DNA of 64,000 nucleotides from Dryas octopetala (Eukaryota; Streptophyta; Magnoliopsida; Rosales; Rosaceae): positions 6,587,825-6,651,824 of the forward strand of contig OY992836.1 in the NCBI GenBank assembly GCA_963921425.1, written 5' to 3'. Position numbers and translations under genes: made by a program. The notes under the pieces were generated by a model. The model did not search any database, was not told the origin of the DNA, and saw nothing but the letters and a program-made list of their open reading frames with translations. This document shows, piece by piece, positions 1 through 12,103 of the stretch. How positions within the stretch are numbered: position 1 is the stretch's first letter; each line of letters opens with the position of its first letter.

Positions 1-387
1 AGCCTGAAATTTGAAAAGAAAAAGAAGAAAAGTCAAGCAAATCTTACTATAGATTGGTTTGGTTTGTATTGGATTTGTAATCTAAATTGGATTGAATTAG
101 ATGGTAAAATGTTAAAACCTATTACAAACAGATTGAATGTATATTCATCTAAATAGCAAGTTGGATTGGATTGAATGCATAACCTTTCACCTAACCTAAA
201 TGAAAATTCTTACTATAAAACTTGTGACAGAATACTCTAATTACAATCAATCAGTTCTAATCTTTCTGATTTTCTTTTCCTACAAAAAAAAAAAAACAAT
301 CTTTCTAATTAGCTTACTATATCTTTATTAATTAATTTGCTAGATTCTATGAATTAATTTCGCCATTGATCGTCACTAATAAATTGT

Positions 388-395
388 TATAAAAA
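388..395 (+). promoter_or_regulatory. TATA box of first ESF1-like gene
   Basis: TATAAAAA lies 66 bp upstream of the proposed ATG. The following CCAAC and the short leader resemble those of the paralogue at 5327-5390, so this part of the promoter seems to have been duplicated with the gene. Confidence 0.6.
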
Positions 396-460
396 CCCAA
401 CCATCTTAACATTGTGTACGATCATCAAAAATTGAAGTTGCCTCTCTTTAACACACAACA

Positions 461-1723
461 ATGTCGACAGCTGGTAAATCAATCAAAGTGCAGTTGGCTC
501 TCTTTTGCATCGTCTTCATAACTTTCTTGCCAATTATTTTGTGTATGTCCATACTTATCGTCATTAGAAAATTAGGATTAAATATCAAATCTCAATAATT
601 TTTTAGTATAACATGAAGATCATATAATATTTCAATTGAATTACTAAATTTAGATTAGGTCACAAATATGTTGGCCCCTTTGATTTGAGCATTTTTTATT
701 TGACATTTTTGTCATTTGGCTCACATATGATAGGTGTTAGTTAAAATTTATAAATTTTTGACAAAATTGCCCTTAAGACTTATATTATTTTGAAAATTTG
801 CTAATGTAGTCTCAATTTCACATTTAGTTGTGACTGTACGATACTCATAACTTCAAATTTAGTTGTGACTGAACGACAGTCACATCTAAGTTGTGAGACA
901 GTCACAGTTAAGTTATGACTTAATTTTTTAGAGAAATTATACTACGATATAGTATAAATAGAGGTCAAAACAATACTTTTACTCAAAATAATACATAGTA
1001 TAGTAGTGTGAGTTATTTATTTTAATTTACCAAGATAGTCACAGTTAAATTGTGACTTGATTGATTTTTTTTTAATACAATATATTATAAATTAATATAA
1101 TATTTGTGATGTAATATTATTTTTATTTTTTTATTGTAGTGACATGTGATGTAATATTTGTAAATTATAATATCTTTTTATTTTATTATTTTGTTTGACT
1201 TTTCAACTAGTATCTAATCTAAAATGCTATTTAATTTTGGTACCCAAATTAAAAAAGTTATTGAAATTTAGTAGTTAAAATCAATGAATCTTATCATCAC
1301 ATGAAGATATTTCATGAATTTTTCTTTAGTACGAGACAAAAATACTAGATTAATATATAGAGGATGTGAGTGAAAGTGTTCAGCATTCAAACGTTCATTC
1401 CCTTCACACAATGTTCTTGCATCTAACGTACTAAATCAAAAAATGGATCTACTTTTTTCTTGTTCATCTTTTAATTCTTTCACAGGTATTTATTAATTTT
1501 TTTATATGATATTATGATTAAATTTACAGGCAATGAAAGCATTAAGATTGTTGAGAAATTAAGGGTGAGAGGAGATCATCATCATGTGAACAAAATACAC
1601 CTTTGCAAAGACGTATGTGGAAAAGGCGGTGGGTCTGATTGTTGGTGTTGCAAACTCACCAATCTTTGCTGGCCTGATGAAGACATGTGTGATAGAACTT
1701 GCTTCCCTGGTCTTGCGCACTAG
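461..1723 (+). CDS. Secreted eight-cysteine peptide, ESF1/MEG-like (copy 1, two exons)
   Basis: Proposed exons are 461-542 and 1530-1723, joined in phase 1 by a GTATGT donor and a TTTACAG acceptor. The spliced reading frame is 276 nt (91 aa). Residues 1-28 form a signal peptide with a hydrophobic core (LALFCIVFITFLPIIL). A linker containing LRVRGDH follows, then a cysteine domain C-x3-C-x7-C-x-C-C-x5-C-x6-C-x3-C with the motif CWCC and an ending CFPG. This spacing resembles the EMBRYO SURROUNDING FACTOR 1 and MEG peptides, secreted cysteine-rich signals described from seed tissue; family membership is inferred from the pattern, not from a search. The paralogue at 5391 has the same exon structure and phase. 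The ~1-kb intron holds repeats. A defensin-like or other Cys-rich family is the main alternative. Confidence 0.8.
823..1055. repeat. Short repeated inverted motif in intron
   Basis: The motif AGTTGTGACT and its inverted form AGTCACA recur at least five times inside the first intron of the copy-1 gene. Subterminal motifs of non-autonomous DNA transposons look like this, but no clear terminal repeats or target duplication were found. Confidence 0.4.
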
Positions 1724-2179
1724 CTGATCATAGCTCTAGGCCCTAACTAGATTATCGTTCATGAACACAATTACTTGTACTGCTTTCCTTTCCTTCGCTT
1801 TTAGTGCAAAGCCTACATCTCTAATTCTCTACAAATAAAATAAAGAATAAACTGTGTTTATGATTTGTTCTACTTTCATCAGGTGTTGCAAACCAATTAT
1901 CCAATTTGTATTTTGTTGCATTAATTAAGACTTAAGAGCATTTTGGTAGCCTCTAACCAAATCTAACGACAAGAACTGCACTATGAATAAAAATTGTAAG
2001 AGTTAAGTTAGTGTTGATTAGATAAATTGAAGTTAAAATTAACTATTATTTGACATTATTACGAAATAATACGACACCGTTAGCACAAATTTATGTCCTT
2101 AAGGACCTTAAATACTTACGACAAATTTAAGTTTCTTTATTTTTATTTTTTTAAGGATGAAAGCGCATCCACCCACTCC

Positions 2180-2487
2180 CTAAAAATTCTCATTCGGCAG
2201 TGCAGGTTTAGGATCAGAATCGTTTATGTGTTAGATCATCTTTGCAAAAAATATCAATTCAATCGGAAATCATTTGGTTATGTAACTGTTATTGAATAAA
2301 TAGACGGTTTGGTCAAAAAATCACTCTTTAAATATATATTGTTCATTTATTCGATAACAGTTACATAATCAAACGATTTCCAATTGAGTTGATTTTTTTT
2401 TTTTTTTATAAAGATGATCTTTAATATATGATCAAAAAAATGAACAGTTTCAATCCTAAGCCTGCATTGCCGAATGAGAATTTTTAG
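2180..2487. mobile_element. Palindromic MITE
   Basis: The two ends are inverted copies: CTAAAAATTCTCATTCGGCA at the left, and its complement at the right with one mismatch nearby. The inner arms also pair, including a GATCATC..TGCAAAAAAT block and a following block related to ATTCAATCGGAAATCATTT. The element folds almost completely into a hairpin. No target duplication could be identified. The same inner module occurs in the elements at 11514, 39541 and 42751. Confidence 0.75.
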
Positions 2488-3739
2488 GATATGTTTTGTT
2501 AGTTTGGGCATTTTCTTTTCATATGTTGCTATTTGGGTTGTGCTTTGGGCAATCCCCAAAACATTTTGGCATCTGCACCATATATGTTTCTATTGTTCAG
2601 CCCTTATTATTAGATACCTACAACCGTACAATGTATCATTTGAAATTTGCGTATCAAGTATATTTGTTATAGAATAAAATTATAGCATTTTTTTTTTCTC
2701 TTTATTCCTATATTTTCCTGCAAATATATATTTGTCATTTACATTTATTTAGGTATGAGATTTCAAACCTATGGTTAATATTTTATAGTAAACAAATGAA
2801 TAAATCTCATGAATGAGAGTTGTTGATCAATTAAAAAAAGGGCAATGTTCGAGTGGCATAATGATATGGCAATACCTTGTCATTTAAAATATTAATATTA
2901 TTGAATCCATCTCATTAATCACTTCATATAAAGACTATTATAACCTTTATTATAAATCTTAAGAAATCTAAATTATAAAAAATAAAATGCAAAATCCCAA
3001 ATTACTAAACCCTAATATTGCAGATGATCGAGATTGAAACTAGCTAGTTCTTATGTTCCAATTCAATATTGGATCCAAAAATACCTTTTTTGAAATCATA
3101 TTACAATGTCAATTTGTAATTTTAATTAACTTGCAATAAAGAATGTTCTTTCTCATATTAAATTATAAGTTGAGGATCTGGATTATTTTTTTTGGATAGG
3201 GGAGAATATGGGTTGTATGCCTTAATCTATATGCATTTCGGGAGATCCCTCACCATTGAAATGATCTAATGACTATGACTGGTTTTGAAAACTCTCATTA
3301 TGTGTCTTGTTCTTCCTCCCTTTCTCTCCTCTGCCACTCATCTCCTTTCCCAATTGTATATTTGATAAAAAGTAAATACTAGTAGCCATGTAAAATCATT
3401 CATGGATGGTGAAAAATCATTTATAAAGATCTAAATTGTCCTTTGCATTAAATCGATCAATTGAGGTAGGCAGCATGGGTTAACAGTTTAGATATGCTCT
3501 AATATTGGCAGTAGATTAAACATTATAAATCAGTATATCTGCCATGTCAAACAAGAAGGCCACAACCGTTATTCACATATGTATATATCAGCAACATAAG
3601 AATTGAGAAAAAAAAAATGCACAGTGGTATTATATAAGATAACATTTGAAATCATGGAAAATATATAATACAAATATTTTATTAATTAAGTTATAATTTC
3701 AGTAATTAAATTGGGTTGGGCAATATAGTCTTTGAACAA
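2488..3739. other. Intergenic, no gene seen
   Basis: AT-rich DNA without a credible reading frame. Short open frames here have no start context or family similarity. Confidence 0.6.
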
Positions 3740-3747
3740 TAATAATA

Positions 3748-4806
3748 GAGGACTGCTATTTGCACATCCTTTTTTTTCTTTTTGCACACCCTTTTATAAA
3801 AAAAAAAAAAAAAAATCAAAAAGCAAGGAAAAAGACACACTCACCCCTCACCCAACACACCGCTTACTCTCAGACAAAAAAAAAAAAACACACCCCTAAA
3901 AAAAAAAAAAACACACCCGACCTCCTCCCTCTCATCCACCAAGCCCCAGCCCCGACCAGCCCACCTCCTTCCCCTCCACCCAGCCCGACCTCCTTCTTCC
4001 CCTCCACCAAGCCCCAGCCCCGTCGCACCCTCCTTCCAGCCCCGACCTAGCCCACCTCCTTCCCCTCCACCCAGCCCGACCTCCTCCCTCCCCTCCACCA
4101 AGCCCCAGCCCAGTCGCACCCCCCCTCCAGCCCCGACCCAGCCCACCTCCTTCCCCTCCACCCAGCCCGACCTCCTCCCTCCCCTCCACCCAGCCCTGGC
4201 CCCATCGCACCCCCTCCCACCCAACCCCGTCGCACCCTCCCTCTAGCCTCGACCGACCCGGCCCACCTCCCTCTAGGTTCTGCGGATATATGCCGAATGG
4301 TTTGTAGGTGTTCGGCGGGTGGCTGTCGAATGGTTTGTGGGTGTTCGGTGGGTGTCTGTCGAATGGTTTGTGGGTGTTCGGTGGGTGGCTGCCGAAGGAA
4401 GGAGAAAGCAGAGAGAGAAAGGGAGGGAGGGAGGGAGGAGAAAAGAGAAGGAGGTTGGGGTGAGGTCGGGTGTTGCTTGTGGTGGTCGGGTGAAGGAGGG
4501 AGGGGGCTGGGTGGGTGGGTCGGGGCTAGAGGGAGGGTGCGACGGGGCTGGGGCTTGGTGGAGGGAGGGCTGCGTGGGTGGGTGTGGTCGGGTGAGGGAG
4601 ATGAAGGGGGGGTGTGTGTGGCTTTGTGTGTGTGTTTTTTTTTTTTTTTTTTTTTTCTGTTGATGGGGTGTGCAAAAGAGAAAAAATAGAGTTGGTTTTT
4701 GGGTGTGAGAAGGGTGAGTGTATCTTTTCCTTTGATTTTTGATTTTTTTTTTTTTAATAAAAGGGTGTGCAAAAAGAAAAAAAAAAGTGTGCAAATAACA
4801 GCCCTC
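3748..4806. mobile_element. Foldback MITE with C-rich and G-rich arms, copy A
   Basis: Terminal inverted repeats begin GAGGACTGCTATTTGCACA and end with the near-complement; the flanks carry the direct repeat TAATAATA (3740-3747 and 4807-4814). The left half is C-rich, with ~80-bp imperfect units of CCAGCCC/CCTCC type at 3925-4270. The right half is G-rich. About three ~34-bp units built on TGGTTTGTGGGTGTTCGG lie at 4293-4391. The 8-9 bp duplication suggests a Mutator-like or hAT-like origin. The long frames seen on both strands here are by-products of low-complexity DNA. Element 6361-7531 is a close relative. Confidence 0.85.
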
Positions 4807-5326
4807 TAATAATATCATTATGACGCGGCAAATAAATTGCTATGTGTTTAAAAAAAATTGCCACATCAGATTAGGGCACATTAATCTTGTGCCCTAATAG
4901 GGCACAAAATCTTTTCTCTTAAAAAAAATATACATAATGCTCATATTTATTGAAAGGAAGAGGTCATGCATATCTGACGCAAAGAAAAAAAAGAAAGAGG
5001 TAATAGTATTTATGGATTTGAATTGATTATTTTTATGTGTATATATATATATATATATATCTCAAATTCAAAACGTTAAACTATATCTACTTTTTTTTTT
5101 TTATTATTTCAAAAAACCATATCTATTGTATGTGTAGTCAATTCAAATCCATATATATTTGGAAAAACTATAAAAAAAAAAAATTACAACTGATTTTTTT
5201 TTTTGCTAAGAAGAATATAACCATTATATCAGAAACGTATATGAAATTTTTATGGTTTTTCCTAATATTGTCAAAATCCAAATACACATTCCAAATAAAA
5301 GCATTATTGCCTAAGTAATAAACCGA

Positions 5327-5332
5327 TATAAG
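5327..5332 (+). promoter_or_regulatory. Probable TATA box of second ESF1-like gene
   Basis: TATAAG followed by AACCCCAAC, 59 bp before the ATG. It aligns with TATAAAAACCCAAC upstream of the first copy. Confidence 0.45.
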
Positions 5333-5390
5333 AACCCCAACAATGTGATTGCCATATCACCATACAAGTTCTCTCTCAAAACTCAAAGTC

Positions 5391-6186
5391 ATGGCAGCAA
5401 CTCAAGTTCCCTTTGCACTTTTTTGCATTGCCTTCATAATCCTCTTCACTTTAGCTGAATGTGAGTACCTCTTATACTAATTTCCGCATAGAGATCGATT
5501 ATTTAAACATGACACAATGACATGATGAAGATTAATTAGCTTGGGCTGTAGCCCGGCTGGGCCTTTTTTTTATTTTTTATTTTTTTTTAAGTAGATTTTA
5601 CAGCCTAATTTATCCTAACCCACCATAACTCCCATCTCCAGCCCCCTATCTTTAATGCACTATTCTTTCTTGATTAGGTCCTTACCCGGCCTATTCCTAT
5701 ATATCCCATTTGGAAGTCTAACCCACCTAAATTTTATATCCTAACTGCCCCCTAGTTGGGTTTGTATTGAACATTAATAAATTGATTATCAAACATCCAT
5801 CCTTAATTAGGATGATTTTTCTTGAAAGAAATTTGAATAAAAACCAAGGTTCTTACTCTATTATTTTATTTTATTAATTTGCATAGTATTTATTTATGTT
5901 TTTTCCTGTGTAATATGACATGATCACAGGCAATGAAAGCACTAGCCCTAGTAGCAGCAACAACAACAACAACATTAATGATTTTGCTGGCAATAATTTG
6001 AGAGTGAGAGGTGATCATATAATTAGCGGCAGCAAACTAAAGCTTGGATGCAAGCAAGTGAAGTGTGGACCGAACCCCTGTTGGTGTTGCTCTTTGCAGA
6101 AGTACCATGCATGCTGGGACTCTGAAACTGATTGTTATAAACATTGCGTACCTGGCACGCCTCCTACCACAAGTCCAACGCCATAG
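5391..6186 (+). CDS. Secreted eight-cysteine peptide, ESF1/MEG-like (copy 2, two exons)
   Basis: Exons 5391-5460 and 5930-6186 join in phase 1 (donor GTGAGT, acceptor ATCACAG) to give 327 nt, 108 aa. The signal peptide is MAATQVPFALFCIAFIILFT followed by LAEC. The linker is rich in Ser and Asn (a run of five Asn) and keeps LRVRGDH. The cysteine domain is C-x4-C-x4-C-x-C-C-x7-C-x6-C-x3-C, again with CWCC and CVPG. The C terminus has an extra Thr/Pro tail (TPPTTSPTP) missing from copy 1. Identical exon-intron design and the conserved blocks show tandem duplication; loop lengths between cysteines have diverged, as in fast-evolving secreted signals. It lies between foldback elements 3748-4806 and 6361-7531. 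Function is inferred from the family pattern only. Confidence 0.8.
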
Positions 6187-6360
6187 CCTACTCTCATCCA
6201 CCAAGTTTCTCATGCCCTTCACATTTTGTCAAGTAATAAAATTACAATAAATTGTAGCCATCGATGATGAGTTTTGAGTGATATATAAGAATTAAGATGC
6301 CTGGTTTTTTTTTTTTTTTTTTTTTTAATAATTTCAAAATGCCAATGTTAATTAATTAAA

Positions 6361-7531
6361 GAGTGCTGCTATTTGCACACCCTTTTTTTCTTTTTGCACA
6401 CCCCACTTAAAAAAAAAAAACCAATAAAAAAAAAAGACCAAACACACCCTCCTCCCTTTCCCACTCTCTCTCGTTCCCACACCCAACACACCCCCCCCCC
6501 CATCAATTCAGACCCAAAAAAAAAAAAAAACACAAACCCACCAGCCCCTCCTCTTCCCTCACCGGTCACCCTGACCATGTCCCTCCCCCAGCCCAATCTA
6601 TCTCATTCTCTCTTCTAAACCCACTCTCTCCCTCACCCTCTTTCTCTCTCCCAAGCCTCACTTTTCTTCCTTGACGCCGCCGGAAACAATGAACTCACCG
6701 GAGAAGATGGTGGCTGGTTCGGTAATAAAAAAATTTCCAGGTGGTGGCTGGTTTGGCACTGGCCCGCCGAACCAGCCACCATCTGCGTTTTTTTTTTTTT
6801 TTTAAGGTGGAGAGAGAGATAGAGAGGGGAAAGGGAGAAGGTGGTGGCAGTCGGAAGGGCAGAGAGAGGGTGGGCTGGGGTTGTTGTTGGAGCTGGACAG
6901 AGACAGATAATGAGGGAAGGGGTGGTCGGTGAAGGAGGGAGGTGATCGGGGGGTGATGGAGAAGGAGGGGCTGGGAAGGGGTGGGTCGGGTGTTGTCGTC
7001 GGAGTTGGACAGAAATAGAGGGAGGGAGGGAGGGAGGAAGGGAGGTGGCCGGTGAAGGAGAATGAAGGGCTGGGAAGGGGTGGGCCGGGGTTGTTGTCGC
7101 CGGAGCTGGACAGATTCAGAGGGAGGGAAGGAGGTGGTCTACTGGTCGGTGAAGGAGAAGGAGGCCGGGGTTGGGAAAGGTGGGCGGGGGTTGTTGTCGC
7201 CGGACAGAGACAGAAAGGAAGGGAGGGAGGGAGGTGGTCGGTGAGGGAGGGGGAGAGAGGGAGTAAGGTGGTCGGTGAGGGAAGGGGGAGGGGTGAGGGA
7301 GAAGGTTGGGCTCTGGTTTTTTTTTTTTTTTTTGATGGGGTGTGTTGGGTGATGGGGTGTGTTGTGTTGTGTTAAATTTTGTGAAATGAATAAAATAGGG
7401 ACATTAGGGTAATTAGATGGGTGTGTTAAGAGAGTTTTTAAATTTTAGAAGAGGATAGAGGGTGTGTAGGAGAAAAAAATAAAAAAAGGGTGTGCAAAAA
7501 GAAAAAAAAAGGTGTGCAAATAGCAGCACTC
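6361..7531. mobile_element. Foldback MITE with C-rich and G-rich arms, copy B
   Basis: Inverted ends GAGTGCTGCTATTTGCACAC match exactly at both sides and the flanks carry the 9-bp direct repeat TTAATTAAA (6352-6360 and 7532-7540). As in copy A, the left arm is C-rich and the right arm purine/G-rich, with GGGAGGGAGGGAGG runs near 7020-7040 and 7215-7235. A 9-bp target duplication fits a Mutator-like MITE. No transposase is encoded. Termini close to those of 3748-4806 indicate one family. Confidence 0.88.
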
Positions 7532-8183
7532 TTAATTAAATTGCTATGGTTGGATTAATTTTACAATAGTGACTAATTGCTATTTTCACATATGTGGTAA
7601 TTCAACCTCAACATAAATAGTATTGTACTATTAAAGTAAATTATAGCAATGATCCTTAAACTTTTTCTAGTTTTTACTATGATTCTTGAATTCATTTTTT
7701 AAATTTAGAGGACCTCAAACCTTTTTCATTTTCTCATTTTAATCTTTTTCCGTCAAAATTCTTTTGTACATTTTGTAAATGCAAACTGCAAAGATTAATC
7801 CACGCTGAACAATGATGCTACAATGTATTAAGATCAAATGAATGTATATATACCAACTAGCTATTCGTCAAATAATTCATTCGTGAAAAAATTTGTACTT
7901 TTTTTTTTTTGAGTTAATTACACTTACACTCTTTGATTTTTATTGTTTTTTTACATACACCCCATGAGGTTTTAATAATTACACATACACCCCCTGAGGT
8001 TTCAAAACTGTTGCACATAACCCAAATTCTTCCCAAATTCTTTTTTTTGTTCTCTCTACATTTCTCTTTATTTTATAATAATACGTTATCAGCACGATAG
8101 TCTCCATATATTTTCTTCTTATTTCTTCCTCTATAACCTTTTTGGAACTAAGAGTCATATGGAGTAATCTAGCTAGTTGCTAA

Positions 8184-9104
8184 TAGGGACGGATCCAAGA
8201 ATTAGAATTGGGGGGAGGGGGCTAAAAAAAACTTCGACGGTATGAGGAAATTTCATTAATAAACATAAAAGATACACCTAGTCAAGAGAGGACGTAGTCC
8301 TAAGTGCATTATAGGCTCTTCGAACATTATCATGTTCATTAATAGAATACTTATGTATTGCTTGACGTAATCTTGGATCACGTTCAAGAATGCGCACTAG
8401 TAGTAATCTCAATATTTGAATCCAACTCAACTCTTTGAGTTTCAACTCTTTCACTTTGAGACTTAGAATCACAAATTAGTGTAGATGAAGAAGGACCGTT
8501 TGTCTTCTTGAAATAAGAAAGAATATTTTTTATTCTTTTCGAAATTTATGGATGATCCGACATTATAAACTAGAACATATTGGTAATATATTATAAACAT
8601 GATATGTAAGGATATTTTACAAAACAAAATCACACAATAGCAATCTATTATTCTAGCAATATGCAACTAGCTAGAATTTAATATTGAAATTTGAGGTTAC
8701 TTGGGTTCTAAACTTGCAATTTCAATAATTGAGATTGAGCTTAAAAGCAATCTCATATTCTCATATTCTCACATTAACAAATTACACGAGTTTTCCTTGA
8801 GTTCTTGAACAATTTGGATAATCAAATATTAATTTTCATTTCAGTTTACAAACATTTAAGAGTAAATTAGAAATACCACAACTATTGTATAAAAATTGAA
8901 TCTCCAAATCCTTAAATCTCTAAATGGCTAAACGAATAAAATATAAAAGGGACCAGTGAGGGATGGAGAGGCAGTGACAAATTTAGGAGACTTTTTTTTT
9001 TTTTTTTCATTGGATGGGTTGGGTAAAAATATAGGTGTATTATTATTTTTTTTAATATGGGGTGGGTTATAGCCCACCTAGCCCACAGTGTAGATCCGTC
9101 ACTG
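8184..9104 (-). mobile_element. Decayed hAT element with N-terminal transposase remnant
   Basis: An 8-bp direct repeat GTTGCTAA (8176-8183, 9105-9112) flanks short inverted ends TAGGGACGGATC / CAGTGACGGATC. The minus-strand frame at 8278-8472 contains RDPRLRQAIHKYSINEHDNVRRAY, which resembles the region after the TTF-type zinc finger of Tip100-like hAT transposases (established family feature; assignment by eye). The rest of the transposase is missing, so the element is a deletion derivative. Confidence 0.75.
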
Positions 9105-9358
9105 GTTGCTAATGTCCAATACTTTTGATCTTATAGTTTTATATTATTTATATGTTTGCATTTAGATTATACTGCTTTCTTTATTGAATTAATTACTATA
9201 GGGTGCATGTTATGCATCCTATTTAATCTCTAGTGTACCAATTAATTTTATTTAACAACAAGGTAACTATCAATTGCATTGCAGGAGCAGGTGCTTGTTG
9301 GCTTATTTTGAAATATGGTCAATTGTCATTTTATATCTAATTTTTTGTCTTTCTCTTT

Positions 9359-9363
<5 letters not shown>

Positions 9364-9449
<86 letters not shown>
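9364..9449. repeat. (CT)n microsatellite
   Basis: About 43 uninterrupted CT units. Frames reading only Leu/Ser or Glu/Arg through it are not genes. Confidence 0.95.
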
Positions 9450-9452
<3 letters not shown>

Positions 9453-9639
9453 TATGTCTCTCTTCATCATCTTCTTGTTCTTCTTCTTCATAGATCTGGA
9501 ACTTTTTTTTTTTTTTGTCAAAAGATCTGGAACTCAGATCTAGAAAAATATTAAAGTTATGAACTGAAATTGCAAAATGAAAATGCAAACTGAAACTGTG
9601 ACTTTTTGAGTTTGTTAAATGTGTCAGACAATTAAAATT

Positions 9640-9895
9640 GCGACTTTATAAGAGTGTTTTCCATAACTGAAACTGCGGTGAAAACTAAAACTGCGGTGAA
9701 AACTGAAACTGCAGGTGAAAATTGAAACTTTTTATGATTAAATTTGTTTGCATAGTGCTGAAGTTGTTTTGGATTGTGGGTGAGTTTATGTTACCTGAAA
9801 ATTAAATTTGTGGTTCTGAGTGGGTTGATGTTATCTAAAAATTAAAATTATGGTTGTTGGTGGGTTGATGTTACCTTAAAATTAAATTTGTGAGA
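9640..9895. repeat. Two short minisatellites
   Basis: Around 9665-9730, units of AACTGAAACTGCGGTGAAA type repeat about three to four times. Around 9775-9895, units of ~47 bp containing GGGTTGATGTTACC repeat three times. No gene is seen from 9450 to 10450. Confidence 0.6.
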
Positions 9896-10458
9896 TTTGA
9901 TACTTTTAGTTAACTTTTTGGACTGTGAATAAAGTTAATGGATTCTTGTTTATTTATATATGATTAATTATGCCAATTCATGATGATGTCACAATTGCAC
10001 AATTAACTATTAGTGTGCGAAGGGAATCTATCTTAAGTTTTAATCGTTGCATGTTCTAATCGTTATTGATTATCATGACTTCAATTCTTGATTTGTTTTG
10101 TGGCTGTTTTTACGCATGAAGGTCAACACAATTCATACGCACCTTCAGTCCCAATGTTTTTTTGGCTGAAACAAATTTTATTTCCACTTGATCAAAATAT
10201 GCTTTTGATATTTGAATTCGTATGATATATATGCTTCATGACAATTCTTCTATTTGTCTCTTGAAACATATACTGCATCTATATATGTATGTGCCTTTTT
10301 CTATATCACGATTGAAGGCTCTTGATTTATTAATTATTTTCAACTTCTCATGGTTAATTTATTAGATTTAAAGGATTGGATTTTGTCGTTCATGCCTATA
10401 TGCCGCATATGTCCTTATTCTCAACATTGATCAAGATTTTGCTTTCCCGAGTCTGCAC

Positions 10459-11000
10459 GAAATTACAGATTTAGTCCAATTATTTTATATCTAGTTCAAT
10501 TTTGGTCTATAATCTTTTTTAAGTTATGTTTTGGTCCACTAATTGTTCCACTTGTTCAATAAATATCCAGATTTATTTCTCAAATTTGGTCTGTCTTTTA
10601 TCCTATCAAATCTTACCCAAATTCAACAAACATATACTTGTTTTAAAGTTATGCATTTCTTCTTTACAACCATATAAATATCATTCAAATTAGAGTTCTA
10701 AAACTCAAGATAATTGACCCCAAAGTAGGGTACCCGAAACTGCCAAATTTTCATACTTCACCCAATCTCAATTCTCTTAGATTCTGATACTTCAAATTTA
10801 TTTTTTATGACTAAAAAATGATAAAATATAACTTATATTTCAATTATAATTGAAGAAAACACAAACTAAATGATTTAAAGTCACAAATCTGGACCTTTAT
10901 TGAACAAATGAAACAATTAGTGGACCAAAATAGAACTTAAAAAAGATCGTGAACCAAAATTGAACTAGGTATAAAATAAGTAGACCAAATCTGTAATTTC
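10459..11000. mobile_element. Foldback repeat with ~120-bp inverted arms
   Basis: The left arm beginning GAAATTACAGATTTAGTCCA is matched by an inverted right arm ending CTGTAATTTC. Pairing continues through TTTTGGTCCACTAATTG and TTATT..TCCAGATT. No coding frame and no clear target duplication were seen. This is a non-autonomous foldback element of unassigned class. Confidence 0.7.
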
Positions 11001-11529
11001 CTCTAACAATTTATATATGATCAATATATCTATGATCTTATTGCATCTAATCAACGGTTTGTGCGCTTCCAGTATGGAGGCTTCATATATATATATATAT
11101 ATATGATTTTATTGATATACTTTAATCATTCCATCATTCTATTATCATTCATTTTTCATACATAAATGATTCTTAATTTTGATTTGGCTATGTATACAAT
11201 ATTCAATGCTTCCAGTGTGTGTTATTGCTATAGTAAAACGTTATTCCTATTAAACTATTATGTGGATCAGACCTTAAATTTCCTTTAGTGCCCTAATACA
11301 TATGTGATACTTTCTAACTTGTTTTCGCTACTGGAAGGTGATATCATGAGTCATGACTGCTATTTATACAATTTTTATAATTGTAGATTTAGTTACTTAT
11401 TGTATGATCATAATTTTCTACTATATGTATTATTATCATTGAAAGATCAGGATCGTTTGATCCCACAAAAGAGATTAAGGTTGTTTGATCTCACAACTAA
11501 TATCAGGACTACACACTACAAGAAGAAAC

Positions 11530-11935
11530 ACTTTAGGCGACGAACTTGTTTCGTCGCCCAAAGTCCAATTTCGTCGCCTAAAGTTTTGGGCGATGAAACA
11601 AATTCGTCAAGCATTTTGTCGCCCAAACCATGACGCCCAAAGTCTTGGGCGACGAATCTATTATTTCTGTCGCCCAAAGATACAAGGGGAGACGAACCAA
11701 ACTCGTCTCCTGAGTTAACTTTGGGTGATGAATAACATGGTGGTCGCCTAAAGTCGCTTTGGGTGACGGAATTGGTCGTCGCTTAAAGTGACTTTGGGCG
11801 ACGGAAATAATTTGTTTGTCGCCCAAAGTCTCTTTAAGTGACGACCAATTCCGTCGCCCAAAGTCACTTTGGGCGACTAACTTATGCCTTTGTCACTTAT
11901 GCGACTTTAGGTGACGAAAATATTCGTCTCCCAAA
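11530..11935. repeat. CACTA subterminal repeat block, left side
   Basis: More than ten copies, in both orientations, of a ~13-bp motif near TTTGGGCGACGAA. The matching right block lies at 17120-17250. These are the likely binding sites of the element's own DNA-binding protein. Confidence 0.85.
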
Positions 11936-12103
11936 TATTTTCTTAATTATTTTTTTTTTACTTTTTTTTTTCTTTTTAACCAAAACCTATATAATAGAAC
12001 ACAAATTAACACAATTATAATTTTTTTATTTAATAAATTTTTATTAACAAAAATTAGCAAAATTATAATTTCATACAAAGTAGTAATAACCCTAATGGTC
12101 AAT

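Noticed and set aside
3841-4818. Long frames on both strands (up to 241 aa)
   Set aside because: They arise from C-rich/G-rich minisatellites within a MITE, overlap each other on both strands and are low-complexity.
6369-7375. Gly/Arg-rich frames
   Set aside because: Same cause: purine-rich arm of the second foldback MITE.
9274-9320. Possible third ESF1-like exon (GCAGGAGCAGGTGCTTGTTGG)
   Set aside because: Only an acceptor-like CAG and one Cys-Trp pair; no cysteine pattern follows.
9274-9588. Ser/Leu and Glu/Arg repeat proteins
   Set aside because: Translation of a (CT)n microsatellite.
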